Below, piece after piece: positions 1 to 8,931 of a stretch of DNA of 64,000 bases. Position numbers and translations under genes: made by a program. The DNA is from Paenibacillus sp. J5C2022 (GTDB taxonomy: Bacteria; Bacillota; Bacilli; Paenibacillales; Paenibacillaceae): contig NZ_JAOQJC010000006.1 of the NCBI RefSeq assembly GCF_025567625.1, positions 124,001 through 188,000 of the forward strand, written 5' to 3'. The notes below the pieces were generated by a model that worked only from the letters and a program-made list of their open reading frames with translations, did not search any database and was not told the DNA's origin. Position 1 is the first letter of the stretch, and every line of letters begins with the position of its first letter.

Positions 1-1823
1 CTAGGAGCAGTCCACTCAATATAAGCTTCTTTAGTGGAATAGTTTTGTTTCAAAGTAACGGCGCTGCCGGCGGTTGCATTAAGGGTAAGCTTACCACTCA
101 GCTCACTGTACTTCTTCAGCTGTTCGCCATTTTGATCGTATGCAGTGAAAGGAATCTTCACAGTCTGACTAGCAGATACAGTCTTATCAGGTGCTTCCAG
201 AGTAAATGTTGTCAAAGTAGCAGCCTTTTTGACAGGAACTTCAATCGTATCTACTTTACCGCCAAACAATGTTTGAACGCGAACTGTGTTTGTACCTTCG
301 AACACAAGCGTTCCGTTTTGTGGTGCTGTCAAAGGAATACCAATCTTGTCGTTGTTTGGACCTTGACCATCCAGCGCTTGATCTTTGTCAATCATGAACA
401 GCATTGGGTTTTCAACAGATGCGAATACGCCTGCTTTGAATTGATCAAGTGTAACAGAGTTGCCGTATTGGTCTTTAGCGTCGACCAGAACAACGAAGTC
501 AGGGAAGTTAGAATTAGTCATCAATTCTTTTCCATCTTGGTGGTACACTTCCAGGATTTCCACGCTGTCAACCATCGCTTGACGGTCAACTGTGAAAGTT
601 TGGGAAGCAGTTACACCATAAGAGCTCAAGTTTAGAATTGCATTTACATATACTGTTTCACCGAAGTAGAAATTGCTGTTTTGGCTGCCCGATGACAGCG
701 TCAGAACACCATTGCTAGTCGATGTAGTCACGCCGGATTTGCCGACTTGGAAAGTCAACGAACCGCCGCTTGTTTTAGTTACATCTTCTTCGAATTGGTT
801 GATGATTTTATAGCCAACACTTACTTTACCATAGTCAGCTTCGTTTGTTTGAGATCCTGTTACAGTACCAAGAGCCAGTTTGTCGCTTGTGAACTTGATC
901 TCAGTAACTTTCTCATCTTCAGCAGTGAACTCGGATACGAGATCATCAGAACCAACGCCAGTAACTGTTACTGTAGTTTCACCAGCACGCAGCTTGGAAG
1001 AAAGTTCAAGCTCAGCAGCTTTTTTATCTTCAGAGAAAGAAGTTTTTACTACATCACGTGTAGATGCACCGTTTTTAACAGCGAACTTCACTTTGGACTC
1101 GTCAACAGGCTTGTTGAACTTCACGGAGATTTTCTTAACGCCTGCTTGCTCAGCATCAACTGCTGGGCCTTCAACCAGACCAAGAAGCTCTTCCAGAGTC
1201 TCACCGTTTTCGCCTACTTCAGTTTTCAGAGCAGTTACGATACCAGTGTAAGTTTCGCCGCGAAGCGCGTTAGCGTCGAAGTCAGTGTCTTCAGTTGCGA
1301 AGCCAAGAGCAATCGCATCTGCTTCAACTTCTTCGTATTTCGCTTCTGGATTAAGTACGCGAATCAACAGTGCCAAGAAGTCGCGAGTTTCCAGCTCATC
1401 GCCAAAACCGAATTTAGTTTCGGATTTGCCGTTAACCAGACCTTGCTCAACTGCCCAAGAGATGTAACCGTCGTAGTAAGAGTCAGTTACGTCCTCGAAG
1501 CTGTGAGACTTCTCAGTGTCTTTCGCTTCAGCTTCTTCACCCACCAGACGGGAAAGAAGAACGACCATATCTTGACGCTTCCAAGTTTGATCTTCTTTCA
1601 GATCGCCATCTTGGTTACCTTTAATAACGCCAAGCTCTTGCAAATATTCGCCAGCAGGAACTTCAGTTTCTGCAGCGGATGCTACAGCTGCGAACATGGA
1701 GAAGACCATGCAGATCGCAACTAACAGTGATAAACTTTTCTTCATAACCTTTTTTTCTCCTCCTCTAAATTGCTTCGGTTGTTGAGAGTTTTGTTTGGAT
1801 AATGAATTGCTCGTTTCCCCCAT
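1..1823 (-). CDS. S-layer-like protein with N-terminal SLH-type repeats (partial, 3' end outside window)
   Basis: The reading frame is open from an ATG at 1823 to the left edge, so the C terminus is missing. After a hydrophilic stretch of 26 residues comes a second ATG (1745), followed by a clear signal peptide (MKKSLSLLVAICMVFSMF, ending near AVASA-A). Behind it lie two SLH-like segments (motifs LGVIKGNQDG and QGLVNGKSETKFGFGDEL). The rest is Ig-like, Thr/Ser/Val-rich repeats typical of surface-array proteins. Both starts have good ribosome sites: AAGGGGGTGA before 1823 and AGGAGGAG before 1745. It is probably the major or a minor S-layer protein, held to the wall polymer made by the tagO/tagA/csaB genes nearby. 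Which start is used cannot be decided from sequence. Confidence 0.85.
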   Translation of the reverse strand, partial: MGETSNSLSKQNSQQPKQFRGGEKKVMKKSLSLLVAICMVFSMFAAVASAAETEVPAGEYLQELGVIKGNQDGDLKEDQTWKRQDMVVLLSRLVGEEAEAKDTEKSHSFEDVTDSYYDGYISWAVEQGLVNGKSETKFGFGDELETRDFLALLIRVLNPEAKYEEVEADAIALGFATEDTDFDANALRGETYTGIVTALKTEVGENGETLEELLGLVEGPAVDAEQAGVKKISVKFNKPVDESKVKFAVKNGASTRDVVKTSFSEDKKAAELELSSKLRAGETTVTVTGVGSDDLVSEFTAEDEKVTEIKFTSDKLALGTVTGSQTNEADYGKVSVGYKIINQFEEDVTKTSGGSLTFQVGKSGVTTSTSNGVLTLSSGSQNSNFYFGETVYVNAILNLSSYGVTASQTFTVDRQAMVDSVEILEVYHQDGKELMTNSNFPDFVVLVDAKDQYGNSVTLDQFKAGVFASVENPMLFMIDKDQALDGQGPNNDKIGIPLTAPQNGTLVFEGTNTVRVQTLFGGKVDTIEVPVKKAATLTTFTLEAPDKTVSASQTVKIPFTAYDQNGEQLKKYSELSGKLTLNATAGSAVTLKQNYSTKEAYIEWTAP

Positions 1824-2273
1824 AGCCGATTCACCCCCTTCCCAGAGTAGAGCACTAATGTATAAATGATGTCTACGTACATGGTTAACCCTTTGTAAGC
1901 TCATGTAGTAGAAACTCGTAAACCATGAAAGAATAGATGCTAGATTGGCCGCATCACTATAACATTATACAATGGGCTACCCATACCGTAAAGAGGAAGT
2001 TGAGAATTCATTCCATTTCATTCCCAGACCGGCCCCATGAGCCATTATGTATGCCGCATTGTGCTAACGTCATGTATTTAAACGTTGGTTGCAAAGAAAA
2101 GTTGCGATATCCCCGAAAAAACTTTCTAAGTATTTTCTCATGAAGGATATCTCCTTCTTTTCCCGTTGTTAGTATAGCTTGTTTCAAGGCGCCCCGTCGA
2201 TGCAAAACTTTTTCCATGGATAATGTTTCACCTATGAATCTAGTACAAGCCCCGGTCACCGTTACTGAGCGTT
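1824..2273. other. Intergenic region upstream of the S-layer-like gene
   Basis: This stretch holds the candidate promoter at 1964-1992 and an AT-rich leader. It also holds a 23-codon mini-ORF (2070-2141, minus strand) with a strong Shine-Dalgarno sequence lying inside a short inverted repeat (GAAGGA-GATA-TCCTTC). A longer minus frame at 2008-2259 has no recognisable domain and is not called. Nothing else is visible. Confidence 0.5.
1964..1992 (-). promoter_or_regulatory. Candidate sigma-A promoter of the S-layer-like gene
   Basis: On the minus strand a -10 box TATAAT (1964-1969) lies 17 bases from a weaker -35 box TTTACG (1987-1992). It would give a leader of about 130 bases before the ATG at 1823. 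Long leaders are common for S-layer genes. This is a motif match only. Confidence 0.45.
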
Positions 2274-2323
2274 AAAAGCAGGGGCCGGCAACACCGGCAT
2301 CGCCGATGTCTCCGCACCCCTGC
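2274..2323 (-). terminator. Candidate intrinsic terminator of the 1392-aa SLH gene
   Basis: On the minus strand, just after the stop codon at 2336, GCAGGGG (2317-2323) pairs with CCCCTGC (2278-2284). The second arm is followed directly by TTTTAAC. The loop holds a further GC-rich inverted repeat. Confidence 0.55.
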
Positions 2324-2335
2324 CAACGCCTATGC

Positions 2336-5300
2336 TTAATTGTAGATTGGCGGAAGCTTCTTCATGTCTTTCATGACTCTTGCCATTATAATGGCTGCGT
2401 CGCTGCGAAGCAACCTCGCTCTCGGCTCGAACACCGAGCCTTCCTTCGGATTCTCCTGATTGATGAGCTTGCCCTGGATAAATCCCTTCTTCTGAATCGC
2501 GATAACCGAAGGAATGGAATAGAAGTCGAAGCTGCCGGAATCCTTGAACACCTTGTCCAGCGCTTTCTTCGCTTTCTCTGAATCCGTCTCCAGCTTCAGC
2601 TGCAGCGCTCTGGCCAATATCGTAGCCGCTTCCTGGCGCGTCAGCTCCACATCTTCGTCGAAGAAGCCCGGACGCTTGCCGTTGACGATACCCGCTCTTG
2701 CCGCCGTCTCGATATAGCGGTAATCATAGATCGCGCTGGCATTGTTCGCGTTCGTGATCGTCTCCGGATAATACGTAAAGTGATGCTCGCCTGCATAATT
2801 CAACTGAAGATCCATCGCACGGACGATCATGCGCGTGAACTCGCCGCGCGTGACGTAGCGGTCTCCGCCGAACATGCCGATGGGATCGACAGCGTTCATA
2901 ATGCCTTTCGAGAAGATCGCTTCCATAGCTTCTCTGGCGTACGGATGATCCGTAATATCGTTGAAGCCGCGCGTCAGCTTGACGGCCACATAATAGCCGA
3001 ACTTCGTGAACGGCACCGTCACCGTGCGCTTCCGATCGTCTACAACGCCGCCAATGTTCTCCCACGTGCTGTTGTACGGGTCGAAGCGGAATACCGTAAT
3101 CGTCGTTCCAGCGCTCTGTACGATATTGGAGTCGTACGTGATCGTCAGCTCACCCGGCTCGCTTGGGATGAGCTCTCTGCCGAATTGGTTCCAGCGGCTG
3201 GCGAACGATCCTTCGTACTTGCCGATAACATTCGGGAACGGGAACGGATCGAGTCCAGTCGTGATAGGATCGTATTTCTCAGACAGCGGATCGGGATCAT
3301 CAGCCAGACCGGCGTCTACCCAGAACAGCGGGCTTGCCTTAATGAACTGTCTGGCTTGATCCTGGAACCGGTAGCCGATATGCAGGTTGCCCTCCGCCTG
3401 GCTGTTGGCCGCATAGTTCGGCGGATCACTTTCATACGGATGCCGGTCTACGATGCCGTCATCCGGATTGGCGATGGCGAACAATATATCGTTCCCGTTG
3501 TACACTTGCGTCGCGTGTTTGTTCGGATCGTTGTAGCCTGGACGGATCAGCTGGGTGCTCTTCTCGAATTCCAGCGTCAACGCATTGTTGAACAGCTTGT
3601 GCTTCTTGGCCATCGTCTCCATGATTTGCGCGCCGGGAATGTTGGTCGGCACATACTTCACCGTCAACACCTGATTGATCGTGTCCTCGCCGCGCGTAAT
3701 GGTAAAGTCGATCTCCGTCTCGCGATTCGGACGCAAGTCCTTCACAACGGCGCGGAAAGCTTCGACAGGAGTCTCTGTGTCGCCGGAGTAATCGCGGAAC
3801 GTCACCTTCTCTGCCAGCACCTTGTCCACTGTTATGGAGTCGGCGCCCGGAGAGCTGATGATTACTTCAACGAAGTTTTTATTCGTTACGCGCTGCTCCA
3901 CTACCGGCGACTTAATGCTATACGGAATCGATATCGGATTCACCTCAAGGCGGTACGTAGCTCTTGGCCCGTTCACCCCGGCATTGAACACGGTAATGAC
4001 GTAGACCATCGTGCTTCCGTCGACCGGCATCTCCTGATTCAGTATTCTAAAGAAGAAATTCTCTTTGGTCATATCATAGTAAAACTCGATATCTGCATCA
4101 GGAGTTTTGGGGTCTCCATTTGAATTATTCGCCATTAAAGGCGGTTCAACAAGCTCCCTTCCGTTTACAAGGCGCAGTTGATCGTCCAGATTCCAGGTCA
4201 CGGTCGTGTCCCACTCCGGCGAATCGATCGTCACAATATATTCGTCTTTGTTAATTCTCGTCCCGGAGAGATTAGTATCCACTTGGGATTTCGTCTTGCC
4301 CAGATCGATAAAATCAAACGTGCCGTAAACGTTGTACTGCGCTTCTCTCGTTGTATAGACCGAGCCTTGCTTGACGAAATTGGGATCATTGGCGATTGGC
4401 GGCCATGAACTCAACGTATAGGGGTATACGCCATCCGTATTCGGCGCAGGCACGACAGGCAAGTTGGTCGGTACGATATTAAAGGTAATGATATTCTCGT
4501 ACAAATTGCCGTTGGAGATGAACACGAACTTGATCGTATTAGTACCGGCTTTGTTCAAAATATTGGTGACCATATCCGTCGTAACGCTTTGGTGCAGCTT
4601 GAATTTTGTCGGCGGCATTTGAGCTTGTTGCTCCAGCTTTATTTCTACATTATTAATATACATGAATACAGACTGCACGGTATTGGTCGTTGGTTGATAA
4701 ACAATCTCGCCTTGATTCACGATATTGAACAGCTGGCCTTGGAATGCCCCCAGCTTCTGCAGCAGATCGTTATTCGTTTCATTGACCGTATCGAAGTTGA
4801 CGCTCATGCCGTTCACGATCTTGTCGAACTTCATGTAAGGGCCATACAGCAATCGGATGATAACAGACTTGATCGCGTTAGTCGCATTTGTAACGACAGA
4901 ACTATCAAGATTGAACTGCAGCGTATTGGTGCCGGACTTGGGAAGCTTCTGAATCATCACGAACACTCGCAGGAAAGATACCTGTTCATTATTTACCGTC
5001 TTCGTAACTACCTGCGTTAATGGATTGGTGCCGGATTCCACAATCACCTTATAATCAACATTAGTTGCAGCGTTGGCTGCCGTAGCCAGCTTAATGCCAT
5101 TCAGCAGCTGACTTGTATTAAGACTACTGTAATTGCCAATCAGCAATTCCATCCCCATCGGGACGGAGTAGACGTCGACGCCATTGGCGGGAATGTCGGT
5201 GCCATTCAAGGAAAAAATACGGCTCGTATTCACGGCCACGGCATTGTCGGAGCCGTCGATGGTGAACATCGTCTCGTCAAAGCCGGACAAGTAATTGATA

Positions 5301-6514
5301 TCGTAAATATACGACTTGGTATCATCTCGCAACGTGAATTGGACATCCGACGATACATCGTTATTCCCATAGTTGGGAGCAATAAAACGCATCTTGTAAA
5401 GCTTATCGAACTGGAGAGTCCCATTAGGCAAGTTGTATGAGAAGCCTACCTCAATAAATTTCGTCTCATCCACATCAATGATGGACGGCACTCCGGTCAG
5501 GACCGTGGGTGTGATCGAAGTCGGGGATGCCGCAAGTCCATCGATCTCCAGGCTCATCATGCTCATCAATGCGCTCTCCGCGGCGCCTGGCACCGTCAAG
5601 TCGATCAGATCGTTGGGGTTGTTGTTCAGATCATGTAATGGCAATGGGATAATAGCCTTACCCTCAATCTTCAGATTGTCAACGCTGCCTGTCAGGATGT
5701 CCGCATTGGACTCCAGATCGATGGCGGTCGTGCCTTCCATCACAACAAGATCGTAATAAGTAACATCGCCGTCATAATAGGCGACCTGGCGTGTCGTCTC
5801 GACAACCTGACTGCCGTTATACACTCTGAACTTGATGATGTTCATGCCCTTGTCCAGCGTCAGCTGGGACGTGCTGAACCGGTTGTTGTTGGACGTAGTG
5901 GACACGTTAAAATCGTAATTGCGTCCGTTAATGTCGACATTCACCTTGGTGGCGTTCGGCGCCTTGCCTGTAATGACGATTTGGCCTTGGGATGGCACAT
6001 TCGGCACTTTCGGAGCCGTTGAGTACAGCATCGTCGGCTGGTCTTCTTTCAATTCATAATCCTTGTTCTCGAATGTAATCTTCAGGTCGTAGAGCATCGG
6101 GCTATCCCGGAATTCGATATAGATGGACTCCGATACGGTGGAAGCGCCCGCTACCCCTTTGAAGGTTATTTTGTTCATTCCCGGGAACAGGGCAATATTG
6201 CTGATGGAGATCTGGTTGTTACCTGTAGTGAAGATGCCGGTCGTAATCTCCTCCGTCGAGTTCAGCACCTTCTCTTCAATTGTATTGGTAATCTGCTTCA
6301 CATTGTAGCTGATGGAAGTGCCCACTACCCCGTTAATCGTGCCTTCCAGCTGAATAGTGCTTGTCGACACTTTGCGGGCGTTATCCCTTATATCGTTTTC
6401 GTTAGGGAATAAAAAATAAACCCCTGCTGCGGACGCCGTCTGCGGCGTGCTGTATATGGGCAGCAAAGTAATCATTAATGCGAAAGTCAACAGTACGGCT
6501 AATGCTTTTCTCAC
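2336..6514 (-). CDS. Large secreted protein with C-terminal SLH domains
   Basis: A 1392-residue exported protein. The GTG start at 6514 follows AAGGAGG with 9-base spacing. Residues 1-30 form a signal peptide (hydrophobic core LAVLLTFALMITLLPIYS, cleavage near TASAA). The middle of about 1150 residues is Asn/Thr/Val-rich and looks like serial beta-sandwich repeats, with phrases such as NTIKFVFISNG and NIIKFRVYNG recurring. From about residue 1183 there are three SLH segments: DITDHPYAREAMEAIFSKG, then RYIETAARAGIVNGK, then a degenerate third copy ending at the C terminus. The SLH part should bind the pyruvylated wall polymer whose genes lie upstream. The function of the central part is unknown. 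Terminators on both sides suggest it is transcribed alone. Confidence 0.85.
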   Translation of the reverse strand: MRKALAVLLTFALMITLLPIYSTPQTASAAGVYFLFPNENDIRDNARKVSTSTIQLEGTINGVVGTSISYNVKQITNTIEEKVLNSTEEITTGIFTTGNNQISISNIALFPGMNKITFKGVAGASTVSESIYIEFRDSPMLYDLKITFENKDYELKEDQPTMLYSTAPKVPNVPSQGQIVITGKAPNATKVNVDINGRNYDFNVSTTSNNNRFSTSQLTLDKGMNIIKFRVYNGSQVVETTRQVAYYDGDVTYYDLVVMEGTTAIDLESNADILTGSVDNLKIEGKAIIPLPLHDLNNNPNDLIDLTVPGAAESALMSMMSLEIDGLAASPTSITPTVLTGVPSIIDVDETKFIEVGFSYNLPNGTLQFDKLYKMRFIAPNYGNNDVSSDVQFTLRDDTKSYIYDINYLSGFDETMFTIDGSDNAVAVNTSRIFSLNGTDIPANGVDVYSVPMGMELLIGNYSSLNTSQLLNGIKLATAANAATNVDYKVIVESGTNPLTQVVTKTVNNEQVSFLRVFVMIQKLPKSGTNTLQFNLDSSVVTNATNAIKSVIIRLLYGPYMKFDKIVNGMSVNFDTVNETNNDLLQKLGAFQGQLFNIVNQGEIVYQPTTNTVQSVFMYINNVEIKLEQQAQMPPTKFKLHQSVTTDMVTNILNKAGTNTIKFVFISNGNLYENIITFNIVPTNLPVVPAPNTDGVYPYTLSSWPPIANDPNFVKQGSVYTTREAQYNVYGTFDFIDLGKTKSQVDTNLSGTRINKDEYIVTIDSPEWDTTVTWNLDDQLRLVNGRELVEPPLMANNSNGDPKTPDADIEFYYDMTKENFFFRILNQEMPVDGSTMVYVITVFNAGVNGPRATYRLEVNPISIPYSIKSPVVEQRVTNKNFVEVIISSPGADSITVDKVLAEKVTFRDYSGDTETPVEAFRAVVKDLRPNRETEIDFTITRGEDTINQVLTVKYVPTNIPGAQIMETMAKKHKLFNNALTLEFEKSTQLIRPGYNDPNKHATQVYNGNDILFAIANPDDGIVDRHPYESDPPNYAANSQAEGNLHIGYRFQDQARQFIKASPLFWVDAGLADDPDPLSEKYDPITTGLDPFPFPNVIGKYEGSFASRWNQFGRELIPSEPGELTITYDSNIVQSAGTTITVFRFDPYNSTWENIGGVVDDRKRTVTVPFTKFGYYVAVKLTRGFNDITDHPYAREAMEAIFSKGIMNAVDPIGMFGGDRYVTRGEFTRMIVRAMDLQLNYAGEHHFTYYPETITNANNASAIYDYRYIETAARAGIVNGKRPGFFDEDVELTRQEAATILARALQLKLETDSEKAKKALDKVFKDSGSFDFYSIPSVIAIQKKGFIQGKLINQENPKEGSVFEPRARLLRSDAAIIMARVMKDMKKLPPIYN

Positions 6515-6731
6515 AACGATAATCCTCCTTTATGTATAGTTGCTCCGGTTCTCTCCATGACCATAATTAACGGATCAGTCAAGCCGATAATCGTTCCTCC
6601 CCTGCTCTCCAGGCCATACAACATCTGACATATTCTTTCTTCATAGACGTGTCGGCCGCGAAAAAGTTCCGTATCATCTATATCGGTCCGAGCGGCGGAT
6701 ATGTTTATACAGATTGGAAATAGGCCAAAAG

Positions 6732-6764
6732 AAAAAGCCCCGTATCCACGAATGGATACGAGGC
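6732..6764 (-). terminator. Intrinsic terminator after tagO
   Basis: Minus strand: GCCTCGTATCC, a short loop, then GGATACGGGGC, followed by TTTTTC. It lies 19 bases beyond the tagO stop codon. Confidence 0.75.
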
Positions 6765-6782
6765 AGCATGTTATTAGTGCGA

Positions 6783-7931
6783 TTACTTGCCGCGCGATTG
6801 CGCGTTCACTTTCGAGATGCGGAGTCCCAAGCGGCCCAGGAAGTTGATAAGCGGTCTGCGCGTCTTATCGACAATGCCCGTTACCTCCGCTCCAATCTGC
6901 AGGAAGAACATCAGCAGACAGATGACGGCAAATGTAATCCAGTTCGCCGCAGTGGATTGCACGACGACGGATTGGAAGATGGCGAGCAAGCCGAACACGG
7001 CTGCGACTCCCCATATGATCAGCACCGTACGGCGGTGGCTGAAGCCAAGATCCTGCAGACGGTGGTGCAGGTGCTCCTTGTCCGGCGCGAACAGCGGCTT
7101 CTTGTTCACCCAGCGGCGGACGATGGCGAAGAAGGTATCCGACAACGGCACGCCGATAATCAACAGCGGCGTAACGAAGGATACGATCGTCACTTGCTTG
7201 AAGCCCAGCATGGACAATGTCGCAAGGCTGAAGCCAAGAAACAGCGAGCCTGAGTCGCCCATGAATATCTTCGCCGGATGGAAGTTGAATACCAGAAAAC
7301 CGATAATGCCGCCGAGCAGCAAAGTGCTGAGCAGAATAACGGGCTGATAGCCCATGAAGGCAGCCATGACCGCAATCGTCGCGATTGCGATGCCGGATAC
7401 GCCGGCTGCCAGACCGTCCAGGCCGTCAATCAGATTGATGGCATTCGTTACACCTACAATCCAGAACAGCGTGAGCGGAATGCCGATCCACTCCGCGATC
7501 GGCTGCATCGACTCGCCGAACGGAACGTTGACCAGATTAATGTGAATGTCGAAGCCGAAGACGACGACGCACGCCGCCAGCAGCTGTCCAAGCAACTTCA
7601 CCTTGGCCGACAGCTCGAACCGGTCATCGAGCGCCCCCAGTATAATGATAATCGTGCCCCCCACAAGCAAGGCGTTAATCATATTGACATCCCAGGGACG
7701 AAGCAGCCCTTCCGGAATGAACGGCTGCAGAATCAGGAACGCGCCTACGAAAGCGATATATATCGCAAGACCGCCCAGCCTTGGCATAATGCGCGTATGA
7801 ACTTTGCGATGGTTCGGCTTGTCGATAGCCCCCACTTTAAATGCCAGCTTTTTGATTAGAGGCGTCATGACGAGCGCCAGTATGAGTGCAGCTACAAATC
7901 CAATGGAATAAAGCAAAAGGCCTGTTGGCAT
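6783..7931 (-). CDS. tagO: Undecaprenyl-phosphate GlcNAc-1-phosphate transferase (TagO/WecA/MraY family)
   Basis: A 382-residue polytopic membrane protein that would start wall-polymer synthesis by moving GlcNAc-1-phosphate from UDP-GlcNAc onto undecaprenyl phosphate at the inner face of the membrane. Family signatures are present: AIDKPNHRKVHTRIMPRLGG near residue 35, the Asp pair LDDR (about 101-104), NLIDGLDGLAAG (about 166-177) and GDSGSLFLGF. The ATG at 7931 was chosen over an upstream extension because GGAGAG precedes it and the protein then begins with its first membrane helix. It follows tagA with a 240-base gap containing its own promoter, so it can be expressed separately from the csaB-tagA operon. 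Confidence 0.93.
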   Translation of the reverse strand: MPTGLLLYSIGFVAALILALVMTPLIKKLAFKVGAIDKPNHRKVHTRIMPRLGGLAIYIAFVGAFLILQPFIPEGLLRPWDVNMINALLVGGTIIIILGALDDRFELSAKVKLLGQLLAACVVVFGFDIHINLVNVPFGESMQPIAEWIGIPLTLFWIVGVTNAINLIDGLDGLAAGVSGIAIATIAVMAAFMGYQPVILLSTLLLGGIIGFLVFNFHPAKIFMGDSGSLFLGFSLATLSMLGFKQVTIVSFVTPLLIIGVPLSDTFFAIVRRWVNKKPLFAPDKEHLHHRLQDLGFSHRRTVLIIWGVAAVFGLLAIFQSVVVQSTAANWITFAVICLLMFFLQIGAEVTGIVDKTRRPLINFLGRLGLRISKVNAQSRGK

Positions 7932-8073
7932 GTACGAACAACTCTCCTTTTTCCTAAACATAAGCAGCATGATCTCGCCATCATTCATTACGTGGCTTCC
8001 CGCAAGGCTGGTGGGTCTCTGCTTATCCTTCACTGCATAACGTTTTCTTATGCCCGCCCGAGGGGACGAATAT

Positions 8074-8126
8074 TAGCAACGTTTGCTACCGAGAGAATTA
8101 TACTCCGTTATATGAAGAATTTCCAA
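8074..8126 (-). promoter_or_regulatory. Candidate tagO promoter with palindrome at the start site
   Basis: Minus strand: -35 TTGGAA (8121-8126), an 18-base spacer, and -10 TATAAT (8097-8102). Immediately downstream lies TAGCAA-ACG-TTGCTA (8074-8088), a perfect 6-bp inverted repeat placed where a repressor would block transcription. The regulator is unknown. Confidence 0.5.
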
Positions 8127-8171
8127 CCCCATTTTCAACCTGTTTTCATGGGAAAAGGGCGATTTTCCCCG

Positions 8172-8924
8172 TTAAGGACGAGTTTTTGTCACGTTTTCTC
8201 GCTCGCGGACCACTTTCATAACGAATTTCGGCAGCGCAAGCATCCTCTTGTAGCGGGATGGCTCTTGAAGAAGTCTGTAAAGCCATTCTATCCGCAGCTT
8301 CTGCACGAGCATCGGCGCTCGCTTCAGCTTGCCGGACACGACGTCGAAGCTGCCTCCCACTCCCATAATAAATGGAACGCCGAGCCGCTCCTTCAATCTG
8401 ACATTCCACTCTTCCTTATCCATGCCTCGCGCAACGAACAGCAGATGAGGCGACAGCGACCGGATCTCCTCTACGATCTCCTCTTCTTGGGACGGAGTGA
8501 AGAAGCCATTGCGGTAGCCGACGATTCTCGCCTGCGGGAATTGGAGCTGAAGCTTCTCGGCAGCAGCGCCGATAATCTCATCCGACGTTCCCAGCAGGAA
8601 CACCTTCCACTTGTGCTTCTCCGCTTGCTCCAGAAGCCGGTGCATCATATCGAAGCCGGTAACGCGTTCCGCTACGGGATCGCCGCAATACTTGGCCGCC
8701 CATACGACGCCGGCCCCGTCCGGAACGACAATATCCGCGCTATTCAGCACAGTTGCGAATTGGGGATTGTCCAGTGCCGCCATCACCATAATAGGATTGG
8801 CAGTGATGACATGCGTCAGGCTTCCCTCCTGTATTCTGGTTGTTATGTGGCCGACCGTCTCATCCATGTCCATCTTGGAGAACGGCACGCCGAATATGGA
8901 TACTTTTGGAACCTCTTTCGACAT
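8172..8924 (-). CDS. tagA: ManNAc transferase, WecG/TagA/CpsF family
   Basis: A 250-residue glycosyltransferase of the GT26 family. It would transfer ManNAc from UDP-ManNAc to lipid-linked GlcNAc, giving the disaccharide that starts the secondary cell wall polymer. The family's catalytic region is visible: THVITANPIMVMAA with T41 and N43, and D69 in VVPDGAGVVWAAK. The C-terminal basic segment (LRIEWLYRLLQEPSRYKRM) matches the membrane-targeting appendage of TagA enzymes. It starts 8 bases after csaB stops, so the two are surely cotranscribed. TagO upstream in the pathway and WecB at 57.9 kb complete the substrate supply. Confidence 0.92.
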   Translation of the reverse strand: MSKEVPKVSIFGVPFSKMDMDETVGHITTRIQEGSLTHVITANPIMVMAALDNPQFATVLNSADIVVPDGAGVVWAAKYCGDPVAERVTGFDMMHRLLEQAEKHKWKVFLLGTSDEIIGAAAEKLQLQFPQARIVGYRNGFFTPSQEEEIVEEIRSLSPHLLFVARGMDKEEWNVRLKERLGVPFIMGVGGSFDVVSGKLKRAPMLVQKLRIEWLYRLLQEPSRYKRMLALPKFVMKVVRERENVTKTRP

Positions 8925-8931
8925 GAGGGAA

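Noticed and set aside
45..1724. Long plus-strand frames (45-635, 747-1724 and others) opposite the S-layer-like gene
   Set aside because: The minus strand encodes an uninterrupted signal-peptide SLH protein across the whole stretch; the plus frames have no ribosome sites and Cys/Phe-rich, unlikely compositions.
2008..2259. 83-codon minus-strand frame upstream of the S-layer-like gene
   Set aside because: No recognisable family and no ribosome site at its start. It overlaps the leader region and the promoter.
2780..4123. 447-codon plus-strand frame inside the 1392-aa SLH gene
   Set aside because: Antisense shadow of a well-supported secreted protein; Arg/His-rich composition and no domain.
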